Shown here: positions 51,657 through 64,000 of the stretch, one piece after another
Position numbering within the stretch: the first letter of the stretch is position 1
Layout: every line of letters starts with the position of its first letter
Assembly (NCBI GenBank): GCA_024305405.1
Contig: JAKNDB010000107.1
Coordinates: forward strand, 1,984,001 to 2,048,000
Reading direction: 5' to 3'
Length of the DNA stretch: 64,000 bases
Origin: Dirofilaria immitis
Lineage: Eukaryota > Nematoda > Chromadorea > Rhabditida > Onchocercidae
Translations under genes and position numbers: made by a program
Notes under the pieces: generated by a model
Database searches by the model: none
The model's input: only the letters and a program-made list of their open reading frames with translations
What the model was told of the DNA's origin: nothing

Positions 51657-53135
51657 TTACTCAAAAGTGTTAAGCATATTTGGGACGTTAAGTAGTGCTT
51701 TCAAAGCTCTTGTCAATTTCTCGCCATGTAAGCGATACCAATCTCGAGTTGATATTCCCACAACAAATGCCAAAATACCCAAAAGAATTTGCTCCATTTC
51801 TGCATTTCGTATCGCATGCCACACAAAACAATTTAGTAGCAGACTATATTTTAAAACATTTGCCACAATTTGAATTTCATATTTAGACACTTAACTATTT
51901 TTCACTATTTCTCCTATCTCTAATCTCTTAAGAATAAATAAAAATAAGCTTGTTATCGATATGCAATATAATGTAATGGAATTTCAGAAGAAAAAAAAGA
52001 AAAAAAACTAACCAAATGAATCCTAAACTAAGAAGTACTGCAACTGTTGCGATGAATCGAATTTGCACAATTTGCTTCTTCCTAAAAAATTAAATTAGCT
52101 TATTTTTTCCATTTCAGAAAAGAATTTGATTTTATTTAAATTTCAATAAAATTTATTATATATTTGTTTAAATAATATTTCAACAAATATATAATAAATT
52201 TTTACATATCATTATTATCCATGAAGAATAATATTTTATAAGAAAAAAAAGAATTACATGCGATATGAAAATTCTAATTTATGCTTAAAATGTGATTATT
52301 ATAAGATAGAAGAATATCTGAGAAGGGAAATGAAAAAATCATATTATTAAGTATATTTTAATTAAAATTTCTGATATGCAAAATAAACAAATAGTCAATT
52401 AAGATAATATTACCAGTAGAAGAAGCCACAAAATTTTATAAATGTCCTAATAAAAACTTATGCTAAATTTCCAATCATTTTTAACTTCTTTTCGAGAATA
52501 CATTTTTGTTAGTTCAAGAATTACTGTTAGCAGGAAAGAAAGGATATGATAGCTTGATGGCTTTATCAAATTGCAGAATAACAGTTCTGCATCTTTAGCT
52601 TACTTACATCACTATTGGCGATGAGGATAATTTGCTTCGCATATCCGATTCAGAATCTGTTCTTTCAAGAACTGCTACATCTGATAACGTCAAATTTAAC
52701 TTCACATGACCACTAAATTTATAACAATCTTTCTCAATTTATAAATTATTAGACATAGGGCAAGATATTGAAGTAAATTGAAGTATGAATTTTACATTCA
52801 GCAAATGTCATATATTTTAAACCTCTAATTAATTCCAGCAATATTCGTTTATAATTGTATAATTTAATTAGAAAATAAATAATTCACTGAAATGAAATAA
52901 GTTTCTCATAACTGTATGAATTATTAAAATGAATTGCTCGTTTGATTTTTTGAAAATTTTGAAAAGAATGACCTTGAAATAAATCATCCTACAAATATAT
53001 GTTAAAATGAATTTGTTCAAGTTGACCTTAATAAATATAATATTACCTATCCGGAAATTCATAATCCGGAACATCACGTTCATCTTTCACATGAGCGGTA
53101 GCTATTGCTTTACCAACCTTTTCATTTTTTGCCAT
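51657..53135 (-). CDS. TMEM230/TMEM134 (DUF872)-like membrane protein
   Basis: TMEM230-type proteins have two membrane spans and act in endosomal and secretory vesicle traffic. Exons from the 5' end: 53047-53135, 52608-52712, 52013-52081 (phases 2, 2, 2 all agree) and 51657-~51889. The start MAKNEKVGKAIATAHVKDER leads to DSGHVKLNL (compare DDGYIDLQF in TMEM230). Basic KKQIVQIRF precedes TM1 (IATVAVLLSLGFIW). The last exon has a SLLLNCFVWHA stretch, TM2 LLGILAFVVG (compare IIGILVFLPG) and a tail with LLNVPNM resembling the YDDIPDF end. The junction into the last exon is off by one base, so the loop between the spans is uncertain. The call rests on architecture and short matches. Confidence 0.5.
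52148..52202. repeat. Perfect 21-bp inverted repeat in an intron
   Basis: The 21-base arm at 52148-52168 (aaaatttattatatatttgt plus t) has its exact reverse complement at 52182-52202, with a 13-base loop. It lies in intron 2 of the TMEM230-like gene. Confidence 0.9.
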
Positions 53136-54370
53136 AATAAACAATGCGTACTTTTCAAAATTATTTCTACATTTTCAATTTTTAAATTTTGATCAAAAAT
53201 TTGCATATCTATAAGAAATAACAAGAAACATCATCCTGAGTATTTCTAAATAATTGTTATCTCCGGCCTTTCAAAACTGAAATACTTTCAAAATATAAAG
53301 AGAGTAATGCATAAACATGGCCAGATATTTAAATACATTTAAGCAAATAAATTAAAAGAGACCGATCACTGGTTTTTTCCAATCTCGATATATCACCCGA
53401 TAGTTTTATTATAATTCAAAGTCTTCAATTTAGAAGTTCCAAATTCTTGAGAATTTTCACTTAACAAAAAATATCAAAATAGAATAAAATTTCAATTCTA
53501 TTCTTTCACCATTTAATTTTTTTAGAATAGAATAAAATTTCAATTCTATTCTTTCACCATTTAATTTTTTTTTGTTCTAATCTATTAAGATGACATGTTT
53601 ACTTTTGAGAATTGTAATTTATTGAATATATTATAATAGCCAAGTTGGAATCTGTTCAACCTAATAATATTATTTCCCATTTCTTGTGAAATGAAATCAA
53701 CCTCTTCCCTGGCTATTCGTGTCCGGCCCTTCTAAAAGTCATTGCAAAATGACTCACAATGGTATCATCTCGCTAGTCATTCCCTCATTGACCTATTTTG
53801 TTGGCAGGTTATCGTAATTTGACAGTGTTATTATGTGAATTTTTCTGCATTCATATTTCACCTCCATAGCTTCGCATTAATCATTTCTATTCTCGATTGC
53901 TTTGTGTTTTCTCGAATAAAACTCGATTAAAAGTATTTCTCATTTAAAATATCTTAACTTTTATCATTATTTAATGCCAAATAGATCATCTGTTCAGAGT
54001 TTTATACGACTTCAAACTCTTATCCAAAATTTATATATTCCTAGTGATAACTCACAATAGAATTAAGTCAGTAATAGAATGGATAACAATAACTTCTATC
54101 GCAGTTAGTTTTCCTATCTATTGTTGATTTTGTGACAGTTATGTTTAATTTTTCTGGTGAAACATTAGAATAATAATTATGGTGATAATTAGTTTTCTTT
54201 TTTCTCGAAATTTTTGACAATTTTATGCTTTAATTTGTTTGTTTAGTGATCATTACAATGGTTATGAGGTTAATCATGCTTTACAATCAATTCAGCTATA
54301 AAAATTAATCGTGTTTCACAGTCAATTCAGCTATCACTTAATCATCAGTCGTTTTTTTGAAGATAAAACA
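53136..54370. other. Divergent promoter region, TMEM230-like and USP14
   Basis: Between two genes reading away from each other, so promoters of both should lie here. It holds a 48-bp tandem duplication (53478-53573) and a partly repeated TCAATTCAGCTAT at about 54286 and 54322. A TTTCACAG ending at 54321 could be a trans-splice acceptor for USP14. Confidence 0.5.
53478..53573. repeat. 48-bp tandem duplication
   Basis: Two adjacent copies of a unit starting aatagaataaaatttcaatt and ending in a T run. The copies differ mainly in T-run length. Confidence 0.85.
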
Positions 54371-57300
54371 ATGGTACGAGTATTTGTTAAGTGGGGCAAA
54401 GAACGGTTCGAAGTGGATGCTAATGTGGATGATTCACCGCTTCAGTTGAAGTCACAGCTGTTTTCATTAACAGGTGTGAATCCAGAACGGCAAAAAGTAC
54501 TCGTTAAAGTAAGTTAAATTTCTTTGCTTTTTGGATTGGTTTTTTTAATGGTTTTATTAACTGAATGTCTCAAGGATTTTTGTATGATGTTCATAAAATT
54601 GTTTGTATGTGTATACATTACATTGAATTTATAAGTCGTTAAGATTTACTTAATACATTAAACTGTATATTAATGTTAGATTATTATATATATTGTAGTG
54701 GAAGAAATGATTAGAATTTCTTGTGGGAAAAAATTAAGGTTCATTCAAGATGATATTAAACCCACTGGATCTACGATAGAAGATAAAATTTGTGCTGAAG
54801 TACATCGAAAAATTTTTTCCTTTTAGTAGGAGAATAAAATATGATAAACCGGATAAAAATTTTTCTACGACCCTCTATTGTTCCAATACCAAACACGCTG
54901 TTGAATACATTCTTTCTAAAAAGTTTGATACTGAACTTTAATTTATAATGGTTATCATTGTTATGGCATAAAATTTTACTTATTTTAATGCTCACAGATT
55001 TCATTTTTTTATTGATTTCTTTATTGCTAATTATTTTACTCCTCATCATACACGAAAAAGAAACTTTGGTTTTTATATGGGCATGGAAGCATAAGAAACA
55101 TGAAAGACAGTGTTCTGGGAAATGAAACAGATTCCATTTCTAAATGTACTATGCTGCTTCACTGAACACTTGAGTTATCGGAAGTTTTCATTTCTCAGAA
55201 GATGGGTAAACATTTTTCAAGATTTACTCACTATTCCAATGCTTTAGGGTAAAATTCTTGGTGATAACAACTGGGATGGTTGTGAGTTAAAAGACGGTAT
55301 GATATTGATGATGATTGGCAGTGGTGGCTTGGTTCCACCACCTCCTCCGGCTAATCGTCCGGAGGATAATTCTGATGACATGGAAGCTGAGGTACTTGTT
55401 TTTTTCTTTTTTTTTATATATTAACCATGATTTGCTACTGGAACTTAAAATAATGCTATTTTAATAATGTTCATGTTTCCAGACATCAAATTCAGTCGTC
55501 CTACCAGCAGGTCTGAAGAATCTAGGCAACACATGTTACCTGAATGCAACTTTACAATGTTTCAAAGTAGGTAATTTTAAACTAAGGTTGTTTTTGATGA
55601 CATTTTCGACATCGCACATATCGCCGATTTAGGTAATACCAGAGTTAAGAGAAGCACTAAGCAAATATTCTGAATCAATTCAAAGTGCATCCGTTGATGG
55701 TGAGGGTGGATCAAAAGCTCTTACAGCTGCAGTTCGTGATTTATATCGAATGATGGACAATCAAAAATCAAAAAGCTATGGCGGTGTTATTCCACTTATT
55801 ATGATACAAGTTTGTTTAGTGGTTGATTGTGGAAATTAGTTTTTTTTCTTTTTTTTGGAATAACGAAGTGGTTCAGCACGATAAATTGAATACACAATGA
55901 TAAGTTTCAGTTGTGATATAGCAGTTTACAACTATTCTTATTTTTGAATACTAATCACCATTTGTAAAATTACTTGACTTGTCACTGGTTTCTGCAAATG
56001 GTAATTACTATTTTTATCTTTGAACAGTGTGGATTTTAGAAATATTTTTTAATTATGAGTTATTCATTGGAGGTAGTGCACAATGTTCTACCACAATTTG
56101 CTACACGAGATGAGCATGGATGGATGCAGCAAGATGCAAACGAGTGCTGGACTGAACTACTTCGAGCTTTTCAGACGCAGTTGAAAGTTACAGGTGTTTA
56201 ATGAGCTATTATTAAAAGCACAACTAATGAAAGATCGTTATAATTTTTAATTTCCACTGAACAAAAGAAATAAGCATGCAGGAAAGTTCTCATTTTAAAT
56301 AGCTTTATTAGTAAAACCAGAAATGGATTGTTTTGATTACCAAGTACTATTATGGATGAAAATTAAGCATAATTTTTTAACTAAAAATTTTTGAATAACT
56401 TATTGCTGTTGTGTTAATATTCTCTTCATATAGATAACGACTCGGCTTCAAAGGATCATTTGGCATCTATAGTTTCGAGATATATGGAAGGTAGGTTCAA
56501 GGTTGAGATGAAAAATCTTGAATCCGATATCGAGCCTATTAGTGTCACGAAAGAAACTTTTTACAGGTTATTTTGTTTTTTATTTTTGTTTGTTTTCTTA
56601 CACAGGAAAAGAGAAATAATGAAATTTTATTAATTAATCCAATTTCAGCATGAAATTTTGATATAATATTTTTATCAAAATTATTTATATTTTAGCTAAG
56701 CTGTTTCCTTAGCCAAGAAGTAAAGTATGTGCAATTGGGCATTAAGAGTAAATTGACAGAGGAAATTATGAAAAAGTCAGCAGTGCTTGGTCGTGATGCC
56801 AAGTATGAGAAGAAGACATTGATTGATCGCCTTCCGGCATATCTCTCAATACAGATGGTTCGGTTTTTCTACAAGGAAAAAGATAAGGTAATCTTCAAAG
56901 CTTTTTAAATTAAGTTTGTTTCTTTTTAAATTTTCTTCGAAATTTTATTCAGTGAAGTTTCGTAAGCTTTTTAAATTAAATTTTTTACTATTTAATTGGT
57001 TCGACCGTATAATAAATGCAGTGATATTGGATAGTTTTCTAAGTGTTTTCAGACAGTAAATATTTCTTTTCAGAATCTTTACGTTGAATTGATTTCGATG
57101 CATCATATTTTTATTCTGTTCAATTATGACTGTTTCAGGTGAATGCAAAGATTTTGAAAGATGTTAAATTTCCTCTCATTCTCGATTTATATGACATGTG
57201 CACACCTGAATTACAACAGGAACTATTACCGGCACGTGGTGCTTTTAAAGTAATAGTTTTTCTACAGATCATTTCTTTATGAATATAATCCTAAAATTAT

Positions 57301-58211
57301 TTTATTTTCTCAAATGTTGGATACAAATATATGGAATATTTTTCTATCTTAATCCCGAGAAGGGACTTTTCTGCGGATTATTATGTCTGAAATACTTTGT
57401 CAAATATACGAAATATTTACCTTATGATGTTTTCAATTACGCGCTGGATAATTCTTGAAGATATTTTGTTTGTAGTTCTATGACTCTGTCTTGCAGGAGG
57501 AAGAGGACAAAAAATTGAAATAATGAGAGCATCAAAAACTTCTGATGGGATAGCAGTGACTACCGAGTCGGATAAGTCTGAAAAATCAAGAAAGCTGTTC
57601 CTTTTAGTTTTAACGATGATCCTGGATCAAATAACAGTGGATATTACGAATTGCAGGTTGGTTTAAATCATCAGTTTAATTGAAAATAGCTCTAAATTGC
57701 ATCACTTTAACAATATCTAAATTAATTTTCCGAATAATACTGGTGATATATTACATAATTCCGATTAATCCATCGTGAAAATGTTGTAGCTGGACAGTTG
57801 TGAAATAATTCTGGTAATGAGTAATATAAAAATATCTCCGTGACACCTAATCTTTATTAGTACGTTCATCTTTAAAAAATCCATCCTTAATACTAGCTTC
57901 TGTTTCTGTTTTAGGAGTTATAACACACAAAGGTCGCTCATCCAGTAGTGGGCATTATGTTGCGTGGGTTCGCGTGAAAGGAAACCACTGGGCGATGTGC
58001 GATGATGATGAAGTAAGTTGTTGAATTCCTTTGAATGATATCTTTAATTGAATTTAAAGATGATACGAGTTTTTAAATTTTTATTGCAAAAGTTTACATA
58101 TGTTTTATAGGTACACCCAGTCAGTACAGAAGATATTTTAAAATTATCAGGTGGGGTGATTGGCATTGTGCATACGTATTACTCTATGGTCCAAGAATAT
58201 TGAAGAACTGA
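54371..58211 (+). CDS. usp-14: USP14, proteasome-associated deubiquitinase
   Basis: Cysteine protease that trims ubiquitin from substrates docked on the 26S proteasome. Exons: 54371-54508, 55248-55391, 55483-55566, 55633-55809, 56073-56193, 56434-56566, 56696-56887, 57139-57249, 57497-57656, 57915-58012, 58111-58211; about 487 residues (human 494). An N-terminal ubiquitin-like domain (1-80) is followed by the catalytic domain: GNTCYLNA with Cys112, QDANECW, SCFLSQEVKY, RLPAYLSIQMVRFFYKE, NAKILKDVKFPL and the His box SSSSGHYVAWV. Five one-base losses: T5 56558-56562, A6 57509-57514, A3 57591-57593, one base at the start of exon 10 (57915) and G4 58153-58156. With the last restored the tail reads DWHCAYVLLYGPR, as in human, and ends at 58211; as given it ends at 58203 in unrelated sequence. 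Confidence 0.95.
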
Positions 58212-59692
58212 AGTTCATTGTTACTGAAATTTCACTATATTTGTCAGTCATACATAGGCATCTTTATGTATTTCAATCTAATCAGGCAACATTGCTAAAT
58301 ACTTTTTACATGATTTCATAGCTAATAATTAGTGTATGAAATATACGTTATGTCCAAACTGTTTGTTGGAGCTCAACACACACTTTTGTGTTTCGCTGTA
58401 TCTTTTCATTCCGTACTTTGTTGAAGTGCATTTTAAAAAGTTCATAGTAAAGAATGTCAGTCAAAACGTGTAGAAATAATTATGGTAGCATTATTCTCAT
58501 TTTAGTCTATAAGCCAATATCATCTTATTTTTAGTACTCGCATACAATCTTCAGGTTATCTATAAGGATTTCCGGAAAACATGAAAACATGAATATGTTA
58601 AGCTAAGATAAAATTTTATAAAATAGAAAGTTATTGCTATTGAATGGTTTTGATTTTTTGTTTTGTTCGTATGAATCATATATAATCTTATCTCTTCCAA
58701 ATTTTTCTTTCTGGTTATTCAGAAAGAAAAATTACTCTTGTTGGCGATGTTAATATGAACTTATTTAAAGTATGTTTCAATTCTTTCCGGATAATAATTC
58801 TATATAAATTTCTTGTTGATTATCTATCGCTATAAAATTTTCCATCAATTAATTTTTGAAATAATTTAAAATTGACAACGAATAAGTGTTAGTCGTATTC
58901 TTTGACATTTGAATTCTGTTCACTTAACATATTCTTAATGTTTGTAATTATAATTTCATTCTAGCGTATCTGTAAATCCGAAAAGAGTTTTTTCCTCGTT
59001 AAATTGGTTAGACGTAAGAGTTTATTTATTATTAATATACTTGTTAATGTCGTTGAAATTCAAATGTTTCCTTCGATTTATCAGCACTTTTATTTTTTAA
59101 TGTATTTATGATCCAGTTATTAACCTTATCATTTGAGTAGATCAGGGGAATAATTTGACAAATTATAAGTCAATTTTTCATAATCCAGTATTTTGATATT
59201 CAGAAGAGTTGTTGGGCCATTCAGTGGTATGCTATTTCAATGATCAAATTGTTCTGATGATTTAATAAACGACAGAAATCTCCTGTATTTTGCAATAAAG
59301 CATTTATGGGCTGATATCACTAAGTATCAGTCGTGAAATTAATGGATCTTATAGATGATTCCTTCGGGAACTGATGACTTTCGTTTGAGATAAAAGTTGG
59401 ATAACATTATTTTTGTTGATGATCATATCGAGTTGGGGAAATAGACTTTTGTTCCTTAGTTGTGATTTGTTGTTGGTGATAAATTCTTTGGAATAGAATC
59501 AATGATTATTTAACAGTGGATTTATATTTCCACTTAAGTTTCTATTTATAATTCTATTAAGAATATCTCAAGAATACTGTAATATTGCTTACTTATTAGA
59601 TAACGTAGAAATTAAATATTTTAAAGATACATAGTTTTTTCCTTTCAGTTTATTATATTTATTCGAAAGAAAGAGTTAGTATTGATTATATT
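58212..59692. other. Intergenic between USP14 and DHDDS
   Basis: AT-rich. Contains the hairpin at 58700-58733 and, at 59641-59649, a T-rich tract ending CCTTTCAG that could serve trans-splicing of DHDDS. No exon seen. Confidence 0.45.
58700..58733. repeat. 14-bp hairpin
   Basis: aatttttctttctg (58700-58713) and cagaaagaaaaatt (58720-58733) are exact reverse complements around a six-base loop, 490 bases past USP14. The stem is AT-rich and lacks the T tail of a bacterial terminator; the genome is eukaryotic in any case. Confidence 0.8.
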
Positions 59693-62137
59693 ATGTGGTT
59701 TGATTTGAATGAGAAAAAACTTGGTGGCACAGTTTGGCAAAATATTTTCTTACATTTGGTCCAATTCCGGAACATATTGCTTTTATTATGGATGGCAATC
59801 GACGATACGCTCGTAGCCAACGATATTTGTCATTTGTTGAAGGTCATCGCGAAGGTTTTGATAAGTTAACACAAGTAGGAATTTTTATACCTTTTTTATT
59901 CTGGAAATTATTAATTACATTAAAGTTCATATTATTTGATTAGTTTAGAAAAATATAAAGCATGTTAGGTTGGAAAATTTCAGGATACGAATGATTTATT
60001 GCAGGTGATGCAATGGTGTCGAGAAATTGGTGTGAAAGAAGTGACAGTATATGCGCTTAGTTTAGAAAATTTTAAGCGAAGCGCAATGGAAATCAATGAT
60101 TTGTTAACTCTCTTCGAGCACAAACTTGCGCTACTCCTTGATGAAAATTTAGTATTTTGTTACAATTTTACCATAAAAAAATCATTGGAAAATTTGTTAT
60201 AAGCAATCTATACATTTTAGCCGGATTAGTTATCTCTCTAATTGTTCACAACAAAAAAATTTTGTAATAGAAATACTCATATAGCGATATTATGGAGAAA
60301 TGTATAAATAAATTCGATAGTTCTTTTTTTTGTATTTTATCAAACAAAGTGAATTTTAGCAATTATATTTTAGGGATAAACTTATTGAAAACGGTATTCG
60401 TATCCAATTTTTGGAAATTTAGAACATCTTCCACTAAAACTTCGACAATACATAGCGAAAATTGAATTATTAACACGAGAACATAATAAGTATGTTATTC
60501 TTTTTTTATTATTTATTAAGGATGACTTCTCAAGTGTAATACTTTGTTCATCTTTTCGTTTATATCTGTTTCATTTTTCTGTCTTTTTTTTTTTTAATAA
60601 ATCTGCAAAATGAAATTTTAAAATCTTAACCAAAAATTGGATCAATTCAAAATATATTAGCATCTATGCATATAATAGTCGTAATTTTCCGTTCTTTTTT
60701 AAGTATGCTTATATATTGTTTCTGTTTATTTTCATAATAACTAACTAACTAATTCTTTTAATCTTGTCTTAATATTAAATGGGCAAAATTTCAAATTCTA
60801 TTTCAAAATATTTAGTACTTCATGCACATTACTTTAATTCTCTTCAATTTTTCATGAAATTACACGTACCTCTATTCACAATTGAAAATAAAAACGGAGG
60901 ATTAACTAAAGAATTAAGGATATATTTGACTAATTTGAATATTATTTGATGAAGTAGTTGCATTTCGTTTCTATAATTTCAAGACAACATAGAAATTTAC
61001 GTTAATATTTCATCATGTTTTAGTGGCAAAGTAAATGTATGTATTGCTTACACAGCGCAAGATGAGATAAGAAGAGCTGTAGTTACGATAGCTCATGGCG
61101 TCCAAAAAGGTATATCACTTATAAATTGTTGTATATCCTAATCCAGAAGATATGTTTCTTCATCTTTTATTTATTTATAGTTAAATGAGGAAAAGAACAA
61201 TTAAATACAGTAGTCTTTGTTAGAGTTCACAATCTAACTTCCTCTCGAAGAATCATCGGAAACATTTGTATTCTAGGGTTATTGACAATTACTGATATAA
61301 ACGAATGTTTAATATCACGGTGTCTTGATAGTCGCTTTTCGAATGATCCAGATTTGCTGATTAGGACAAGTGGAGAAACACGTTTGAGTGATTTCCTATT
61401 ATGGCAGGTATGATCAGCGAAGGATCTCGAATCATCTAACTTTTGTTTTTCAAAACAATTTTTAAACAAAAAATAAACAATTCACAGTGTATTCCTACTA
61501 CTTAACTACAAAATCTCATTTTTTAAAGTAAGCTATTTTCTACTTTCCCATTAACATATCATCCTCATATTAAAGGACACGTTTAAATTAAAAATGAGAC
61601 TACATCGCTAATTATATAACATTTCAAGTGTTAACTAGAGGAGTTTCGAGAAATGAAATCAAATTAATTTTTCTTTTCAGTGTTCCAAATGTCATGTATA
61701 TTTTGATGAAGTGTTATGGCCAAACTTTGATTACTGGAATTTATGTAAAGCAATATATTTTTATCAGCAAAGTCAAATGCCCATAAAGGTCTCTTTTTGT
61801 TGAATCATTTTATTGTTAATAAAATAGTTTAGTGGATTGGTTAGCTTTTCATATCTTGATGAAGAGAACTGCAGAAACATTTTCAATCAGAAAACAGTAT
61901 GTAATTAAAAAATCGTTAAAATCTGTATCCGAATAAGGGGAATCATTGAAGGGAAGATTATGCTTGAATATTGAAATATTGAAACCTAACTAATAGTATA
62001 TTCTGTTCCAGCAGCTAAATGAAAATTGTTTGGCGGAACAAAAATCAATGGACAACGAAAATATTTTAGAATTCCTCCACTGGGCTGATGAGGAACGCTT
62101 GAAAGGTCTACGACAAATGTCCGAAGCAACATCCTGA
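59693..62137 (+). CDS. Dehydrodolichyl diphosphate synthase (cis-prenyltransferase)
   Basis: Condenses isopentenyl diphosphates in cis to make the dolichol precursor for N-glycosylation, at the ER, normally with an NgBR/NUS1 partner. Exons: 59693-59874, 60005-60151, 60374-60489, 61024-61109, 61277-61407, 61681-61788, 62012-62137; about 299 residues (human DHDDS 333). Motifs: [13 protein letters not shown] with the catalytic Asp, [27 protein letters not shown], and [30 protein letters not shown] and a charged helical tail follow; no RxG is seen, as in human DHDDS. One T is missing in T3 at 59754-59756 (needed to link the ATG to FGPIPEH) and one G at 60413-60414 (FLGNLEHLP). The exon 2/3 phase is also off and not resolved. 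The start ATG is preceded by a CCTTTCAG about 44 bases upstream. Confidence 0.94.
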
Positions 62138-62317
62138 CGATTCTAAAGAATATTTGTGTTTCATCTTTTGCCTGGAGAAAGTATAAATGAATAATTTATT
62201 TCATCCTCGATCAAGTTAATTATTTATTAATAAATTGATAACAAGTGGGAGAATTTTAAAGATAAACCTTAGCTTTTTAGCTTTTTCTTTTTGACTAAAA
62301 ATACATTTACAACAATT

Positions 62318-64000
62318 TCATAAATCAGTTGAAACTGGTGTTTGCTTATGAGCTAACCATAAAAACGCAATACTGATCAAAGCTGAAATGAGAAACATGA
62401 CGTCGAACCATCGATGATAAAAATTGAACTGCAAGTCTCCCAAAACGATGGTAATGCTAGATCTGAAAAAAATTCTATAATTCCTTCCTTTATTCATATT
62501 CTCCTATACTTTACTTTTTGGCTTGCTAATCATACTTTTTCGCTCATGGAATCCACATTTTTAATTTTAATGAATAATAAATAAATCACGGCGATGCTTG
62601 ATTCTTTATTTAACAGTAAAAAATTTTTGCTTTATAACACAAAAAGGTGCATACACATTAAGTTCACTGATAATAACGAACCTATATTGATGAGGCATGT
62701 TCATTCGCATTAAGAGTACACTTGACACAAAATACATGCCCTGAAGATATGAAAAACTACGTATTAATCAGGAAGTCGATTGAAAATGGTTAAGTAACTT
62801 TATTAAATGAACAGAAAGAAATGGATTTTGCTCGGTATCTCAGTTCACATCGCGAATATGTGCAATAAGGATAGGCAAAAATTTATTGGTTAGTGGCGAC
62901 GACTTAATAAGATAATGTAGAAATGACTGGTATTTTAATCGAAATTTATTCTAATAAAGTATTCAATTTCTTCAATGTATCTGCCGAAGAAAAAAGTTGA
63001 TTTCTATTCCTTTAGTGCAATCAAGAAAAATCCAGAACGGTTTATTTTCTATCCCGTCGTGGCTGGAACTTTTGAAAGGAAATATTATTTCAGTGCTTAC
63101 CATAATATGAGCAAGAATGAGAACAATCAGATTTGATGATTTGCTGCTCGAGATCATGTAGAAAAATTTTGTTAATGTTATTAAAAGGCCTCGTATTGAA
63201 GTTACGGCGATAACACCCACTAACAGAAAAGATATATGTTGTGACCAAAACCGAATCTGCAAGTATATTCTGATAGCTTGAAGCTTCAATTTTATTCCTC
63301 TTTAACTAAGTTTTGATATTGCTAAATATGAGACTTAAAGTTAAAACAACTGATTTCCAACAGAAAGAAACCGCGTTCATATTCAACTGTTAGTGATAAT
63401 CTTCATAGTAGGAAACTTACATATACGCTCCTATGAATTTTGCAGTCAGTAATGGACCGCACAAAAATAACTGAAATAGAACTTACATCAAGCTCAAAAC
63501 CCATATAATTGACAGCAATCTCAATTCCTCTCGTAACTGGATCCACTTTACCAACTCGATCGAAAATAATATTCACAGTACAGATAAAAATTTTCCACAT
63601 ACAGTAAAGAGAAAAGAAATGTCCTACTATATTGAAATATTGTCCTTGCCAAGTTTTACTATATTCCATACGTTCCTGAAAAAAATATGAGACAGAAGCG
63701 ATTGATCAGAGTAAGGGTTCCTCGAATTTTTAAGTATATTATGCAACCATGATCTAAATAAAATTCACGAAATTCTATTCTAGTTCATATATTACTCTTA
63801 CTCAAAATTTTAATTATGGTGAGACCAAAGTCCTTAAAAATAAATGCATAAATTCTATTCTTATTCTTAAATTCTGTGTTTCTCAATCAAAATTCTTATG
63901 CATTCTATCGTCGTTACTCTAACCAGCAGATGATAATGGAATGAAACAAAACAAAATAAATTATTTGACATCTCGAAATTTTTCATCAAAATTATGAAAA
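62318..64000 (-). CDS. Golgi pH regulator GPR89 (GPHR), 3' part
   Basis: Multi-span anion channel-like protein that keeps Golgi lumen acidic. Exons from the right: 63487-63675, 63101-63256, 62682-62740, 62318-62462; phases 0, 0, 2 agree. The 5' part lies beyond the right edge; 63676-64000 is intron. About 183 C-terminal residues are visible, matching the human protein nearly end to end: NIIFDRVGKVDPVTRGIEI, FWSQHISFLLVGVIAVTSIR, GLLITLTKFFYMISSSKSSN, GMYFVSSVLLMRM, and LGDLQFNFYHRWFDVMFLIS. It ends shortly after LAHKQ. Several membrane spans are evident. No frame error. Tail-to-tail with DHDDS, 180 bases between the two stops. Confidence 0.95.

Noticed and set aside
1..64000. Bacterial or Wolbachia-derived insert, transposon, tRNA or CRISPR array
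   Set aside because: No stretch shows bacterial gene density, operon-like spacing, transposase or reverse transcriptase motifs, a cloverleaf with a T-loop box, or regularly spaced repeats beyond the 48-bp minisatellite.

Overview
The window comes from an AT-rich, intron-dense animal genome, almost certainly a nematode and most likely a spirurid/filarial one. The evidence is: short exons with GT-AG introns and TTTCAG-type acceptors; acceptor-like TTTCAG/ACAG sites just upstream of several ATGs, as expected for spliced-leader trans-splicing; a degraded nematode-type 18S rRNA fragment; and gene models that match animal housekeeping families exon by exon. Species was not determined. Gene models were built by reading frame and intron phase across exons and by remembered family conservation, with no database search.

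Layout. 1-6526 (+): 3' part of a TANGO1/cTAGE5-like ER-exit-site protein. 10389-13649 (+): calcium-activated nucleotidase/apyrase (CANT1 family). 16170-18320 (+): CTR-type copper transporter. 19793-33133 (-): VPS41, UVRAG and FAM32A homologues in one orientation. 33753-33944: 48-bp minisatellite. 34985-35231 (-): 5' exons of an unrecognised gene. 36097-36296 (+): 18S rRNA fragment. 37446-38147 (-): TMEM254-like protein. 39380-43212 (-): SDR16C-type dehydrogenase whose C-terminus looks like a second TMEM254-like domain. 44500-44961 (-): unrecognised small gene. 45355-46443 (+): RNA polymerase I/III subunit RPAC2. 47025-49891 (+): gamma-tubulin. 50380-51340 (-): orphan coding-like exons. 51657-53135 (-): TMEM230/TMEM134-like membrane protein. 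54371-58211 (+): USP14. 59693-62137 (+): dehydrodolichyl diphosphate synthase (DHDDS). 62318 to beyond the right edge (-): Golgi pH regulator GPR89, 3' part.

Themes. Many genes serve the endomembrane system: ER exit (TANGO1-like), Golgi pH (GPR89), dolichol synthesis for glycosylation (DHDDS), nucleotide-sugar by-product removal (CANT1), late endosome/lysosome fusion and autophagy (VPS41, UVRAG). VPS41 and UVRAG lie next to each other and work in the same pathway.

The main quality signal is that about twenty coding positions need one extra base, nearly always in an A/T run, to restore a conserved frame. Two of them are in gamma-tubulin and five in USP14. All are losses. This points to systematic one-base deletions in the assembly rather than to pseudogenes, and automatic gene finding on this window will break these genes. 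No CRISPR array, tRNA, transposase or reverse transcriptase was seen. I did not find a convincing new biological system; the strongest leads are the SDR-TMEM254 fusion beside a free TMEM254 paralogue, the rRNA fragment and the foldback repeats.
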